Shown: one piece after another, positions 17,421-26,035 of the stretch
Layout: each line of letters begins with the position of its first letter
Position numbering within the stretch: position 1 is the stretch's first letter
Source of the DNA: Nonomuraea angiospora
GTDB lineage: Bacteria; Actinomycetota; Actinomycetes; Streptosporangiales; Streptosporangiaceae
Reading direction: 5' to 3'
NCBI RefSeq assembly: GCF_014873145.1
Contig: NZ_JADBEK010000001.1
Location: 3,224,001 to 3,288,000, forward strand
DNA length: 64,000 bases
The notes under the pieces: generated by a model
What the model saw: the letters and a program-made list of their open reading frames with translations, nothing else
What the model was told of the DNA's origin: nothing
Databases searched by the model: none
Translations under genes and position numbers: made by a program

Positions 17421-17748
17421 GGGCTGCTCGGGTGGGGCTGCGCTGGATACGCGGAGGGCTGCGGTGGCTGTGGAGCATGCGGGACGCGAGGCCCACCGGG
17501 TATAGGGCGCCCTCGGCGTGCGGCGGTGCGGCGCGCTGGTCATGCGGCCTGCGGCGCGCGGCGTGCCGGACCTGCGGCGTGCCGGCCGTGCGACACCCTC
17601 GGCGTGGGGCGCGGAACCTCGGCGTGCGGCGCGCTGGGCGTTGGGCGCGCGGGAGGCGAGAAGCCCGGGAGGTGAGGTCTTGGGATGGGGAGGGCGAGGT
17701 GTGGGGCGGTGCGGAGGGTGCGGGATGTGGGGAAAGGGGTGGGAATGG

Positions 17749-17780
17749 GAAACGCCCGGCCGGGAAAGGCCGGGCGTTTC
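17749..17780 (-). terminator. Terminator of the secreted-protein gene
   Basis: Perfect 13-base inverted repeat (GAAACGCCCGGCC / GGCCGGGCGTTTC) with a 6-base loop, starting 8 bases after the stop codon at 17789. Read on the minus strand it ends in GTTTC. Confidence 0.85.
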
Positions 17781-17788
17781 GGGGTGGA

Positions 17789-18277
17789 TCAGCGGCGGCC
17801 GACGACCTTGACCCAGTCCTTGCCCTCCGCCGGGGAGAGCCAGCGGGAGCCCTCGAAGACCGCGCGCCACGTACCCGACGTGCGGGCCGGAACCCGCGTC
17901 GAGAAGTAGCCCTTGCCGCTGGTCCTGATGGTGTCCACGTACTCCCAGCGGCCGCTGCCGTCAGGCTGGAAGAGGATCACGATCCGCTTCGAGGCCAGGC
18001 GGTGCCAGCGCTCCGAGTCCTTGCAGTAGTCGGCGTGGTGCACCGAGACGAGGCCACTGATGTAGTCCTCGTCGCACTGCACGGAGAGCTTGCCCTCGAG
18101 AGTGATGGGCCGGCCCCGCCATGCGGGCTCGGGGTTCGCGTCGAACTGCAGGCTCGTGTAGCCCGCGACATCCGGGTCCAGGCCCGGGTCCGGGTCCGCG
18201 AGCGCGGGCGAGGCGGCGGTCGCCACCATCGTCGCACCCAGGGCGGCAGCCGCCAGGCCGGCGGCTAGACGTCGCAT
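17789..18277 (-). CDS. Secreted protein, unknown function (domain shared with next gene)
   Basis: 162 aa with a signal peptide (MRRLAAGLAAAALGATMVAT, cleavage likely after A-L-A). The mature part is one beta-rich module of about 130 residues with two Cys (D-x-C-K-D and V-Q-C-D-E). The end, R-I-V-I-L-F-Q...W-E-Y-V-D...G-T-W-R-A-V, aligns by eye with the C-terminal domain of the protein encoded at 18430-19587, so the two are tandem paralogues. I chose ATG 18277 as the first signal-peptide start; its Shine-Dalgarno is weak. A GGCCCC/GGGGCC hairpin lies in the leader (18312-18328). Not a recognised enzyme. Confidence 0.7.
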   Translation of the reverse strand: MRRLAAGLAAAALGATMVATAASPALADPDPGLDPDVAGYTSLQFDANPEPAWRGRPITLEGKLSVQCDEDYISGLVSVHHADYCKDSERWHRLASKRIVILFQPDGSGRWEYVDTIRTSGKGYFSTRVPARTSGTWRAVFEGSRWLSPAEGKDWVKVVGRR

Positions 18278-18429
18278 CTTCAAAATGGAATTCCTTCCCC
18301 GTCTCGAACGCGGCCCCAAGACGGGGCCACGTCAACGCCAATGACGCGTAAGGGTAAGGAAAAGTTGTAGTAAAGCTGATCACAATTCCGCAACGGCGGT
18401 TTAAGGCCGTGCTATAGGCACCTTTTTGG

Positions 18430-19587
18430 CTATTGCGTAATTTGTCGGGACTTGGAGGCGTCTGCGGCGTAGTGTCCTGTTCCGGGGTAGCGGACGCGCC
18501 AGAGGCCGCCCGAGCGGCCCGTGACCGTCGTCTCGAAGGTCCCGGAGCCGTCCGTCGTCGTCTGCCCGATCCGCTCCCAGGCCGAGGACTCGTCGCCGCG
18601 CCACAGGATCTCCAGCCGCTGCCCGGCGAACGGGCCATAGTCGGTGTAGCCGCGCGGGTCCACCCGCCTGAGCGAGCCGCGCAGGCGTACGAGGTCGGAG
18701 CCCTCCAGCTTGTCGGCCCGCACCGACGAGAGCTTCGTGTCCCGCCTGAACTGGAACGACGCGTACTCGGTGACCGTCGCCCCGCCCGCTCCCCTGGCGG
18801 TGGCGGTGATCGTCCAGGTGCCGGTCGGGTAGTAGCGGTTCAGCTGCTTGTCGGGGAGGAAGCGCCAGGTCTCCCAGCCGTTCGCCATGCGGGCCGGCGG
18901 GCCGGATCCCGGTCCTGCGGTGCGCCAGGTCAGCTGCGGAAGGGTTCCCTCCGGGCCGTCCTCGGCGGCGTGCGGTGGTTGCGCTGCTTTCTGGTCGAGA
19001 GAGAGGGCCTGGCTGGGCACTGAAGCGGGAGCGGGAGCGAGTATGAGTGCGGGTGCGGATGCCTGGGCGGGTGCGGGTGCGGGTGCTTGAACCGGTGCTT
19101 GAACGGGTGCGGGAGCCGCGGGCCGGGGGCCGGGTCGGTGCTGGTTCGGCGGTGCGGGCCGGACGACCGGTGCCGGACGGACCGCCGGTGCCGGCCGGGC
19201 CACTGGTGCCGGCCGGGCCACTGGTGCCGGCTTGGGCGCCGTGCCCGGGGCGGGGCGGGTGCCGGCGGAGCCGCTGGTGGGGGCGGGGCCGGAGCCCGCT
19301 GAGCCGGTGTCGGGGGCGGGCGCGGGGGCCGGGGCCGGGATCGGTAGCTTGTCGGTCAGTACGGGGCCGGGCGGGGCGCCGGGTTCGACTTTGACGGTGA
19401 TGCCGTCCTTGCCGCGCGCGCCTTTGGCGACGACGTCGACCACCAGGCGTACGGAGTCGTTCGGCCCCACGACGGGCTCGGCCGGACGGACGGTGATCGC
19501 GCGGATGGCGGGCTCGGGCGCGGCCGGAGGGGCGGGCACGGTGAGCGGCCCGGCCGCGAGCGAGACGAGAAGAAGGCTTCTGGTCAT
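18430..19587 (-). CDS. Secreted Pro/Ala-rich protein with beta-rich C-terminal domain
   Basis: 385 aa. A short signal peptide (MTRSLLLVSLAAGPLTVPAP), a small N-terminal beta domain (about 25-75), then about 130 residues of low-complexity P-A-P, P-V-A-R-P-A-P and Q-A-P-V repeats, and a C-terminal region of about 170 residues. Its last 70 residues share the pattern R-L-x-I-L-W...W-E-x-I...G-G-L-W-R-V-R with the neighbour at 17789. The repeat linker suggests a cell-wall-spanning or extended surface protein. No Shine-Dalgarno supports the ATG at 19587; the start is uncertain. Confidence 0.65.
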   Translation of the reverse strand: MTRSLLLVSLAAGPLTVPAPPAAPEPAIRAITVRPAEPVVGPNDSVRLVVDVVAKGARGKDGITVKVEPGAPPGPVLTDKLPIPAPAPAPAPDTGSAGSGPAPTSGSAGTRPAPGTAPKPAPVARPAPVARPAPAVRPAPVVRPAPPNQHRPGPRPAAPAPVQAPVQAPAPAPAQASAPALILAPAPASVPSQALSLDQKAAQPPHAAEDGPEGTLPQLTWRTAGPGSGPPARMANGWETWRFLPDKQLNRYYPTGTWTITATARGAGGATVTEYASFQFRRDTKLSSVRADKLEGSDLVRLRGSLRRVDPRGYTDYGPFAGQRLEILWRGDESSAWERIGQTTTDGSGTFETTVTGRSGGLWRVRYPGTGHYAADASKSRQITQ

Positions 19588-19686
19588 GATCGAGACGGTA
19601 GGAACCGCCCGGTAATGGCCAGGACCTCGACACACGCCACGAATGGCAAAACCGGGATCAGCAGCCGGAGCAGCCGCGGCCCCGCC

Positions 19687-19756
19687 GAAAGCGGGCCGGC
19701 GAAAGCGGGCCGGCGAAAGCGGGCCGGCGAAAGCGGGCCGGCGAAAGCGGGCCGGC
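19687..19756. repeat. 14-base tandem repeat, 5 copies
   Basis: GAAAGCGGGCCGGC repeated five times, then a partial copy. It lies between the 3' end of the acyl-CoA ligase gene and the upstream side of the Pro/Ala-rich protein gene. The GCCGGC core is palindromic. Confidence 0.9.
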
Positions 19757-19806
19757 GAAGCCGGTCCCCGAGAACCGGCTCGCCGGAAGAGCGGCCCGGC
19801 GTGCGG

Positions 19807-21648
19807 CTAGCGCGGGCCGCTGTAAAGACCCTCGATGACGTCGGCGTACTTCGCGTGGATGATCCGCCGCTTGAGCTTCAGGCTAGGGGTGAGCTCCTCG
19901 GTCTCGGCCGTCCACTCCGCGCCTAGCAGCGCCCACCTCTTCACCTGCTGCACCCTGGCCAGCTTCGCGTTCGCCGCCTCGACCGCCGTCTCCACCTCCT
20001 TGACCACCTCCGGATGCTCGGCCAGCTCCGCCAGCGAGGCGAACGCGATGCCGCGCGCCTGCGCCCACCCCGGCGCCACCTCCCCGTCGAGCGTCAGCAG
20101 GGCCACCGGGTGCGGCCGGTTGTCGCCGTAGGCGAGGGCCTGGCCGATGAGCATGTGCTCCTTGAGGTGGTTCTCGATCTCGGCCGGGGAGATGTTCTCG
20201 CCGCCCGCCGTGATGATCAGCTCCTTCTTCCGGTCGACCACCCGGTAGAAGCCGTCCTCGTCGACCGTGCCGATGTCGCCGGTGTGCAGCCAGCCCCCGT
20301 CGTCGATGAGCTCGGCCGTGGCCTCGGGCCGGTTGACGTAACCGCGGGTGTTGAGCGGGCTGCGGGTGAGGATCTCGCCGTCCTCGGCGATGCGGATCTC
20401 GACGCCGGGCTCGGCCCTGCCGACGGTGCCCAGGCGGTAGCAGGAGGGGCTGTTGCCGGTGAACGCGCCGGTCGTCTCCGTCATGCCGTACACGTCGATG
20501 ACCTTGAGCCCGAGCCCGGCGTAGAAGTGCTGCACCTCGGCGGGCAGCGGCGCGGCGCCGGTGGCGGTCCACTCGGCGCGGTCGAAGCCGATCATGCCGC
20601 GGATGACCGACAGCAGGGAGGCGTCCGCCTGCTCGTAGGCGGCCCGGATCTCGGGGGTGATGGTACGCCCGTACTGGCCGGCCTCCACGTACGCGGCGCC
20701 CGCGCGCATCGCCTGGCGTACGGCGGCCTGCTGCTCCTCCGGCTGGGTGGCGAGCACCGCGAGCAGCCGGGCCATCATCTTCTCCCACACGCGCGGCACC
20801 CCGAAGAACATCATCGGCCTGACCTGCCCCAGCGTCTTGCCCAGGTTGGCCAGGTCGGTGCAGAAGTGCACGTGGGAGACCTTGACCAGGGGCAGGTAGA
20901 GGCTGAGGATGCGCTCGGCGATGTGCGCGTACGTGAGGTAGGAGATCTGCGTGCCCCGGACGGGCAGGCTCGTGATGCGGTCGGTGGCGGCGACCTCGTA
21001 GAAGACGTTCGTGTGGGTGAGGGGGACGCCCTTCGGCATGCCGGTGGTGCCCGAGGTGTAGAGGACGGTGACCACGTCGCCGGGGGTGACGGCGCTCATG
21101 CGGGCCTCGACCTCGGCCGGGTCCGCGGCCAGGCGCGCGCGGCCCAGCTCCAGGAAGTCCTCCCACGACATGAACCGCTCGTCCTCGGGCACCCCCTCCA
21201 GCATGATGATCCTGCGCAGCCCGTCCAGGCGGGACAGGACGGGCTGCCAGCGAGCCAGCTCGGCCGGGCCGCCCAGCACCGCGTACCTGGCGGCCACGTC
21301 CCCGGCCACGAACGCGATCTGGTCGGGCGCGAACGTCGAGTACACCGTGCAGCCGACCCCGCCGGCGTGCACCGCGCCCAGGTCGGCGAGCACGTGCTCG
21401 CTGCGGTTGACCATCATCAACGCCACCGACTCCCCCGGCTGCAGCCCGAGCGCGGCGAAACCCGCGGCGATCTCCAGGACCCGCTGCCGCGCCCGCGCGT
21501 AGGTCAGCGTGGTCCAGCCGTCGCCGTCGGGGTCGGAGTAGGCGGGGGCGTCGGGGTGCTGCTCGGCGGCCTGCCGGAGCTGTTCGCAGACGGTACGGCC
21601 GGCGATCTGCCGCTCGATCTCGGCCCGGACTTCGAGGTCTTCGGCCAT
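19807..21648 (-). CDS. Long-chain acyl-CoA synthetase (AMP-forming, FadD15-like)
   Basis: 613-aa adenylate-forming ligase that activates fatty acids to acyl-CoA. Visible motifs: P-loop L-Y-T-S-G-T-T-G-M-P-K-G (about residue 195), Y-G-M-T-E-T-T-G, G-W-L-H-T-G-D-I-G, and D-R-K-K-E-L-I-I-T-A-G-G-E-N. The 600-residue length and this last motif fit the FadD15 group. Cytoplasmic or peripheral at the membrane. Divergent from the POT transporter gene. Chain-length preference cannot be told. Confidence 0.92.
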   Translation of the reverse strand: MAEDLEVRAEIERQIAGRTVCEQLRQAAEQHPDAPAYSDPDGDGWTTLTYARARQRVLEIAAGFAALGLQPGESVALMMVNRSEHVLADLGAVHAGGVGCTVYSTFAPDQIAFVAGDVAARYAVLGGPAELARWQPVLSRLDGLRRIIMLEGVPEDERFMSWEDFLELGRARLAADPAEVEARMSAVTPGDVVTVLYTSGTTGMPKGVPLTHTNVFYEVAATDRITSLPVRGTQISYLTYAHIAERILSLYLPLVKVSHVHFCTDLANLGKTLGQVRPMMFFGVPRVWEKMMARLLAVLATQPEEQQAAVRQAMRAGAAYVEAGQYGRTITPEIRAAYEQADASLLSVIRGMIGFDRAEWTATGAAPLPAEVQHFYAGLGLKVIDVYGMTETTGAFTGNSPSCYRLGTVGRAEPGVEIRIAEDGEILTRSPLNTRGYVNRPEATAELIDDGGWLHTGDIGTVDEDGFYRVVDRKKELIITAGGENISPAEIENHLKEHMLIGQALAYGDNRPHPVALLTLDGEVAPGWAQARGIAFASLAELAEHPEVVKEVETAVEAANAKLARVQQVKRWALLGAEWTAETEELTPSLKLKRRIIHAKYADVIEGLYSGPR

Positions 21649-21788
21649 GGCGCGCGCCTCCAGTCAGTGTTCACTTGCGTGAGTGGCCTGCATCGCACCA
21701 CACCAAGGGGGTAGCGGCAAGAGCCGGGGGAGAAACACCCGCGTCCTTCACGTAGAGTGATCGACCGGGTGCACAGAGGGGGCGGCAC

Positions 21789-23249
21789 ATGAGCGGCAGG
21801 ACGTTCTTCGGGCATCCCTGGGCACTGGCCACGCTGTTCGGCACCGAGATGTGGGAGCGGTTCAGCTGGTACGGGCTGCGGGCGATCCTCGCCACGTTCC
21901 TGGCCGCCTCGCCGGCGCAGCACGGCCTGGGCCTGTCGCAGGAGACGGCGCAGGCGGTCGTCGGCGTCTACGGCGCGCTCATCTACCTGGTGGCGCTGCC
22001 CGGCGGGTGGATCGCGGACCGGATCCTGGGGGCGCGCAGGTCGGTGTTCTGGGGCGGGTTCGTCATCATGCTGGGGCACATCAGCATGGCCCTCCCGGTG
22101 TCGTCGCCGTTCTTCGTGTGGCTGGGCCTGCTGCTGATCATCGCGGGCACCGGCCTGCTCAAGCCGAACATGTCCGTCATGGTCGGCCGGCTCTACCCCG
22201 AGGGGGACGACGCGCGCAGGGACGCCGGGTTCTCCCTGTTCTACATGAGCATCAACCTGGGCGCGTTCTTCGCTCCCATCGTGGTCGGCTGGCTGGCCGA
22301 CGGCGACCGGTGGCACCTGGGGTTCGGCGCGGCGGCCGTCGGGATGGCGTTCGGCCTGGCCCAGTACCTCCGGGGCGGGCGTCACCTGCGGGGCATCGGC
22401 GAGCGGCCGGTCCACGTGCAACATCGCCTGTTCTGGTGGGTGGCCGGGATCGCGGCGGCGGCGACGGCGATCGCGCTGGGCGCGTGGGCGGCGACCGGCA
22501 CGCTCACGGTCGACCGGCTCACCGTGGCGATCACCGTGGTCATCCTCGTCGTGCCGGTGGCGTATTTCGCCTACATCCTGCTCGGCAGCCACGACCTGAC
22601 CGAGGACGAGCGGATCCGGATGAAGGCGTACGTCTGGCTGTTCGTGGCCGCGTCCGTCTTCTGGATGATCTACGACCTGGCGCCGAGCAAGCTGCTGTTC
22701 TTCGCCAGGGACCACACCGATCTGTCGCTGTTCGGCCTGCCGATCCAGCCGGCCACGACGCAGTCCTTCAACCCGCTGTTCATCATGATCTTCGTGCCGG
22801 TCTTCGCCGCGTTGTGGGTGCGGCTCGGGACGCGGGTGAGCACGCCGCAGAAGTTCGCGTTCGCGCTGATCGTCATAGGGTTGAGCTTCGTGGTCATGGC
22901 CGTCGCGGCGGCGCTGGCGGGGCCAGGCAGGGTGTCGGTGTGGTGGCTGGTGCTCGTCTACCTCATCCAGGTGTTCGGGGAGCTGTCGCTGAGCCCGGTC
23001 GGGCTGTCGGTGACGACGAAGCTGGCGCCCGAGGCGTTCAAGGGGCAGATGCTCGGGGTCTGGTTCATCTCGCTGTCGGTGGGCGACGCGGTCGGCGGGC
23101 AGACGGGGCGGCTCGGCCGGGTGCTGTCGGATCCGATGTACTACCTGGTGCTGGCGGCGATGGCGATCGTGGCGGGGATCGCGTTGTTCATGTTCGCGCG
23201 GAGGTTGCGGGTGATGATGGCCGAGCACCACGAACCGGTCATAAGGTAA
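21789..23249 (+). CDS. POT/PTR2-family proton-dependent peptide transporter
   Basis: 486-aa membrane protein of the major facilitator superfamily that imports di- and tripeptides with protons. The family's ExxER motif is seen in M-W-E-R-F-S-W-Y-G (about residues 22-30). The second signature is G-T-G-L-L-K-P-N followed by F-Y-M-S-I-N-L-G-A-F. Twelve or more hydrophobic segments are visible. The next gene starts 11 bases after its stop, so co-transcription is likely. Confidence 0.92.
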   Translation: MSGRTFFGHPWALATLFGTEMWERFSWYGLRAILATFLAASPAQHGLGLSQETAQAVVGVYGALIYLVALPGGWIADRILGARRSVFWGGFVIMLGHISMALPVSSPFFVWLGLLLIIAGTGLLKPNMSVMVGRLYPEGDDARRDAGFSLFYMSINLGAFFAPIVVGWLADGDRWHLGFGAAAVGMAFGLAQYLRGGRHLRGIGERPVHVQHRLFWWVAGIAAAATAIALGAWAATGTLTVDRLTVAITVVILVVPVAYFAYILLGSHDLTEDERIRMKAYVWLFVAASVFWMIYDLAPSKLLFFARDHTDLSLFGLPIQPATTQSFNPLFIMIFVPVFAALWVRLGTRVSTPQKFAFALIVIGLSFVVMAVAAALAGPGRVSVWWLVLVYLIQVFGELSLSPVGLSVTTKLAPEAFKGQMLGVWFISLSVGDAVGGQTGRLGRVLSDPMYYLVLAAMAIVAGIALFMFARRLRVMMAEHHEPVIR

Positions 23250-23259
23250 ATATTCCGAC

Positions 23260-23874
23260 GTGTCTGAAATTCTCGACCTTCTCGGCATCTTCGTCTTCGC
23301 GCTGACGGGCGCGCTCATGGGCGTGCGCAAACGGCTGGACGTGGTCGGGATGGTGGTGCTCGCCGAGATGACCGCCCTGGGCGGCGGCGTCGTACGCGAC
23401 CTGATCCTCAACGTCCGGCCCGCCGCCTTCCAGAGCCTCGGCTACGTGCTGGTGCCGGTGGCCGCGACGGTGATCGTGTTCTTCTGGCATCCGCACGTGG
23501 CGCGGGTGATGCCGCTCATCCTGGTGCTGGACGCGGCGGGGCTCGGGCTGTTCTGCGCGGTGGGGACGGAGAAGGCCCTGGAGTACGGCCTCGCCCCGCT
23601 GCACGCGGCGCTGCTGGGGGTGGTGACGGGCATCGGCGGGGGCATGCTGCGCGACATGCTGGCCGGGGAGATCCCGACCTTGCTGTACGACCGTCAGCTG
23701 TACGCGGTGCCCGCCATGCTCGGGTCGGGGGTGATGGCGGCGCTGTCGGCGTACGGGCTGCACGGCTGGCCGGCCACGCTGGCGGCGGCGGTGCTGGCGT
23801 TCGGGCTGCGGATCATGGCGATGCGCCGCAAGTGGCGCGCCCCGCTGGCCCGGGGCTCCGGCTCGGGCGAATGA
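23260..23874 (+). CDS. TRIC/UPF0126-family cation channel protein
   Basis: 204-aa membrane protein, seven predicted helices, with the two internal UPF0126 repeats: T-A-L-G-G-G-V-V-R-D (about 44-53) and T-G-I-G-G-G-M-L-R-D (about 127-136). These glycine-rich kinks form the pore in the trimeric intracellular cation channel family. GTG start at 23260, just downstream of the POT transporter. It ends with a short basic, Gly/Ser-rich tail. Confidence 0.92.
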   Translation: MSEILDLLGIFVFALTGALMGVRKRLDVVGMVVLAEMTALGGGVVRDLILNVRPAAFQSLGYVLVPVAATVIVFFWHPHVARVMPLILVLDAAGLGLFCAVGTEKALEYGLAPLHAALLGVVTGIGGGMLRDMLAGEIPTLLYDRQLYAVPAMLGSGVMAALSAYGLHGWPATLAAAVLAFGLRIMAMRRKWRAPLARGSGSGE

Positions 23875-23947
23875 GGTGCTCGAATTGCGGGAAAGCAGAC
23901 GACGTCGCACGCTGGAAGCGACTAGCGTGAGGGAAGCGACACAGAGC

Positions 23948-24178
23948 GTGGCGAAGACGATACGCATTGATGACGTCCCGGACGAGACGTATGAGGCGCT
24001 CCGCGTTCAGGCGGAGGCGGAAGGCCTCACGGTCGCCGACTATCTGCGTCGCCGGCTGCGGCTCATCACCCGCCCCACGACCGCCGAGGTCATCGAGCGA
24101 GCGCTTCAGCGGTCGCGGGAGAACGGTCCGACCAACGACGACATCCTCGCGGCGATCCACAAGGCCCGCGGCGCATGA
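23948..24178 (+). CDS. FitA-like ribbon-helix-helix antitoxin
   Basis: 76-aa DNA-binding antitoxin. The N-terminus K-T-I-R-I-D-D-V-P-D-E-T-Y-E-A-L is a ribbon-helix-helix domain; the C-terminal half, N-G-P-T-N-D-D-I-L-A-A-I-H, would wrap the toxin. I chose GTG 23948 because the domain starts there. The toxin gene overlaps its stop by 4 bases (ATGA). Such pairs usually repress their own promoter. Confidence 0.85.
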   Translation: MAKTIRIDDVPDETYEALRVQAEAEGLTVADYLRRRLRLITRPTTAEVIERALQRSRENGPTNDDILAAIHKARGA

Positions 24179-24558
24179 TCGTGGTCGACGCCTCGGCCTG
24201 CGTCCATGCCCTTCAGGCCGAGCGACCCGATCCCGACCTGGTGCGCACGCTCCAGAAAGCGGGGTCGCTGCACGCTCCCACACTGCTCGACGTCGAATTC
24301 CTGAGCGCCCTGCGCGGGCTCGTGATCAGCGGCAAGCTCCCCATCGACTTCTCCGATCTTCCCCTCATCCGCTATCCGGTCGAGAAGCTCGCCGATCGGA
24401 TCTGGGCGTTGCGCAATAACCTGACCGTGTACGACGCCGCGTACATCGCTCTGGCCGAAGCCCTCGGATGCACGCTGGTCACCACGGACGCCAAGTTGCG
24501 CTCCGCATGCGGGCATCGGGCGGAGGTCGAGGTTTACCCCCTCACACCATCGCGATGA
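24175..24558 (+). CDS. VapC-type PIN-domain toxin
   Basis: 127-aa ribonuclease toxin. The four acidic PIN residues are intact: D5, E41, D87 (N-L-T-V-Y-D) and D105 (V-T-T-D). It is translated from a start overlapping the antitoxin stop. Its 3' end overlaps the convergent yczR gene by 17 bases. RNA target unknown. Confidence 0.88.
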   Translation: MIVVDASACVHALQAERPDPDLVRTLQKAGSLHAPTLLDVEFLSALRGLVISGKLPIDFSDLPLIRYPVEKLADRIWALRNNLTVYDAAYIALAEALGCTLVTTDAKLRSACGHRAEVEVYPLTPSR

Positions 24559-25972
24559 GCGCGTCCGACGGGCGGCTGGGGCCGGTGGGGCCGTGGTCGC
24601 GGGCGGCGCGGATGCGGGTGACCGCTTCCGTCAGGACCTGGGGCGGCTGGGTGTAGGGCAGGCGCAGGTAGCTCTCCAGGGTGCCCTCCAGGCCGAACCA
24701 GGGGCCGGGCGCGAGGCGTACGCCGTGGTGGGCGGCCGCCTCCGCGAGCGGCGTGGCGCCCGGGCCGTTCAGGCGCACCCACAGGGTGCCGCCCCCGCGC
24801 GGCACCGTGAACGTCCACTCGGGCAGGTGCTCGCGCAGCCCCGACACCAGCGCGTCGCGTGAGGCGCGCAGCGTGCGGCGGCGCTCGGCGCGGGTCTCCT
24901 CCAGCCGGTCGAACAGCCGCGCCACCACGAGCTGTTCCAGCACCGGGCTGGCGATGTCCACGGCGGCCCGGAACATGGCCAGCCGCCGGGCCAGCGCGGC
25001 GGTGGTGCGGACCCAGCCGATGCGCAGCCCGCCCCACCAGAGCTTGGAGGCCGAGCCGATGCTGATCATCCGGCTGTCGGTGTCGAACGCCGCCGCCGGC
25101 GACGTCCTGGGCACCTCGTCCAGCGCCAGCTCCGACCAGGTCTCGTCCACCACCAGCACCGTGTCCGTACGCCGGGCCGCGCCCACGACGGCGGCACGGG
25201 TGGCGTCGTCCATGAGGGCGCCGGTCGGGTTCTGGAAGTCGGGCATGAGGTAGGCCAGCCGCGCACCCGACTGGCGCATGGCCCCCGTCACCAGGTCGGT
25301 CTGCCAGCCCTCGTGCGAGATGCCGACCGGGACGATCCTGGCGCCGCGCTGCCGCGCCACGTCGATGGCGTGCGGGTACGTCGGTGACTCCACGAGCACC
25401 GGGTCCCCCGCGCCGACGAGCAGGCCGAGCACGAGCTGGATGGCGTGCTGGGAGCCGGTCGTGACGACGATCTGCTCGGGCCGGGTGGCCAGGCCCCTGG
25501 CGGTGTAGTTCGCGGCGATGCGCTCCCTGAGCACGGGCAGGCCGATGGGGTCGTAGCCGTTGCCCATGCCGTACCTGGGCAGGTCGTCCACCGCCTCCAG
25601 CATCGCCTGCCGCAGGGCCGAGGGCGCGGGCGGGGCGGCGCACTGGAGCTGGACGAGGCCGTCGCCGTCGGTGCTGAGCCACGGGTTGTCGGCCGTGGTG
25701 GCCGGGTCGGGCAGGGCGGTCCAGCTGCCGGAGCCCTGGCGGCTCTCCAGGTAGCCGCGTTCGCGCAGCAGGTCGTAGGCCGAGGTCACGGTGGTGCGGC
25801 TGACCTTGAGGGTCTCGGCCAGGTGGCGTTCGGCGGGCATGCGGACGCGTACCGGGATCTGGCCGTCCATGATGCGGGCGCGCACGCCGTCGGCGAGCGC
25901 GCGGTAGTACGGGCGCGCCGCCGGGTCGATCTTGATGAGCCGCGCCACCTGGGTCGCCGACAGATGCCTCAT
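24542..25972 (-). CDS. yczR: MocR-type GntR/aminotransferase regulator, YczR-like
   Basis: 476-aa chimeric regulator. An N-terminal winged helix of GntR type (residues about 1-95; R-M-P-A-E-R-H-L-A-E-T-L-K-V-S-R-T-T-V) is joined to a fold-type I aminotransferase domain. The PLP Lys is probably in I-G-S-A-S-K-L-W-W-G-G-L-R-I-G-W. The ATG at 25972 starts the winged-helix domain. It is divergent from yczE, which is the typical arrangement of the YczR group, so yczE is its probable target. Confidence 0.88.
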   Translation of the reverse strand: MRHLSATQVARLIKIDPAARPYYRALADGVRARIMDGQIPVRVRMPAERHLAETLKVSRTTVTSAYDLLRERGYLESRQGSGSWTALPDPATTADNPWLSTDGDGLVQLQCAAPPAPSALRQAMLEAVDDLPRYGMGNGYDPIGLPVLRERIAANYTARGLATRPEQIVVTTGSQHAIQLVLGLLVGAGDPVLVESPTYPHAIDVARQRGARIVPVGISHEGWQTDLVTGAMRQSGARLAYLMPDFQNPTGALMDDATRAAVVGAARRTDTVLVVDETWSELALDEVPRTSPAAAFDTDSRMISIGSASKLWWGGLRIGWVRTTAALARRLAMFRAAVDIASPVLEQLVVARLFDRLEETRAERRRTLRASRDALVSGLREHLPEWTFTVPRGGGTLWVRLNGPGATPLAEAAAHHGVRLAPGPWFGLEGTLESYLRLPYTQPPQVLTEAVTRIRAARDHGPTGPSRPSDALIAMV

Positions 25973-26035
25973 AAGGCCACTTTTCGTGATTGGCTCTGTT
26001 TTGGCAAGTCGGCGGGATGCCAATCTGTGGCCACT
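25973..26035. promoter_or_regulatory. Divergent yczR/yczE promoter region with inverted repeats
   Basis: The 63-base gap contains GGCCAC near one edge and GTGGCC near the other. Inside these are ATTGGC and GCCAAT (inverted) and related direct copies TGGCTCTG / ATCTGTGG. MocR-type proteins usually bind paired direct or inverted repeats, so these are candidate operator elements. Confidence 0.5.

Larger units (their letters stand above)
16906..17788. other. 883-base intergenic region rich in tandem repeats
   Basis: No gene is supported between the reductase (plus) and a secreted-protein gene (minus). It holds a 15-base array (17056-17130), a 20-base array (17181-17420), degenerate GCGGCGTGC-type repeats (about 17550-17650) and a perfect hairpin (17749-17780). 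At 16913-16970 there is also a duplicated GGTTGCCGCG(C)TTCCGGAA motif. Long open frames here exist on both strands only because the repeats lack stop codons. Confidence 0.75.

Noticed and set aside
16902..17870. Open frames of 150-390 codons on both strands across the 20-base repeat array
   Set aside because: The unit is not a multiple of three and has no stops, so frames stay open by chance. Products are pure repeats and differ by strand, with no ribosome binding site.
21664..21700. TetR-type operator in the ligase/transporter gap (TTCACTTGCGTGAGTG)
   Set aside because: It has partial dyad symmetry only, and no TetR gene is adjacent; too weak to list as a feature.
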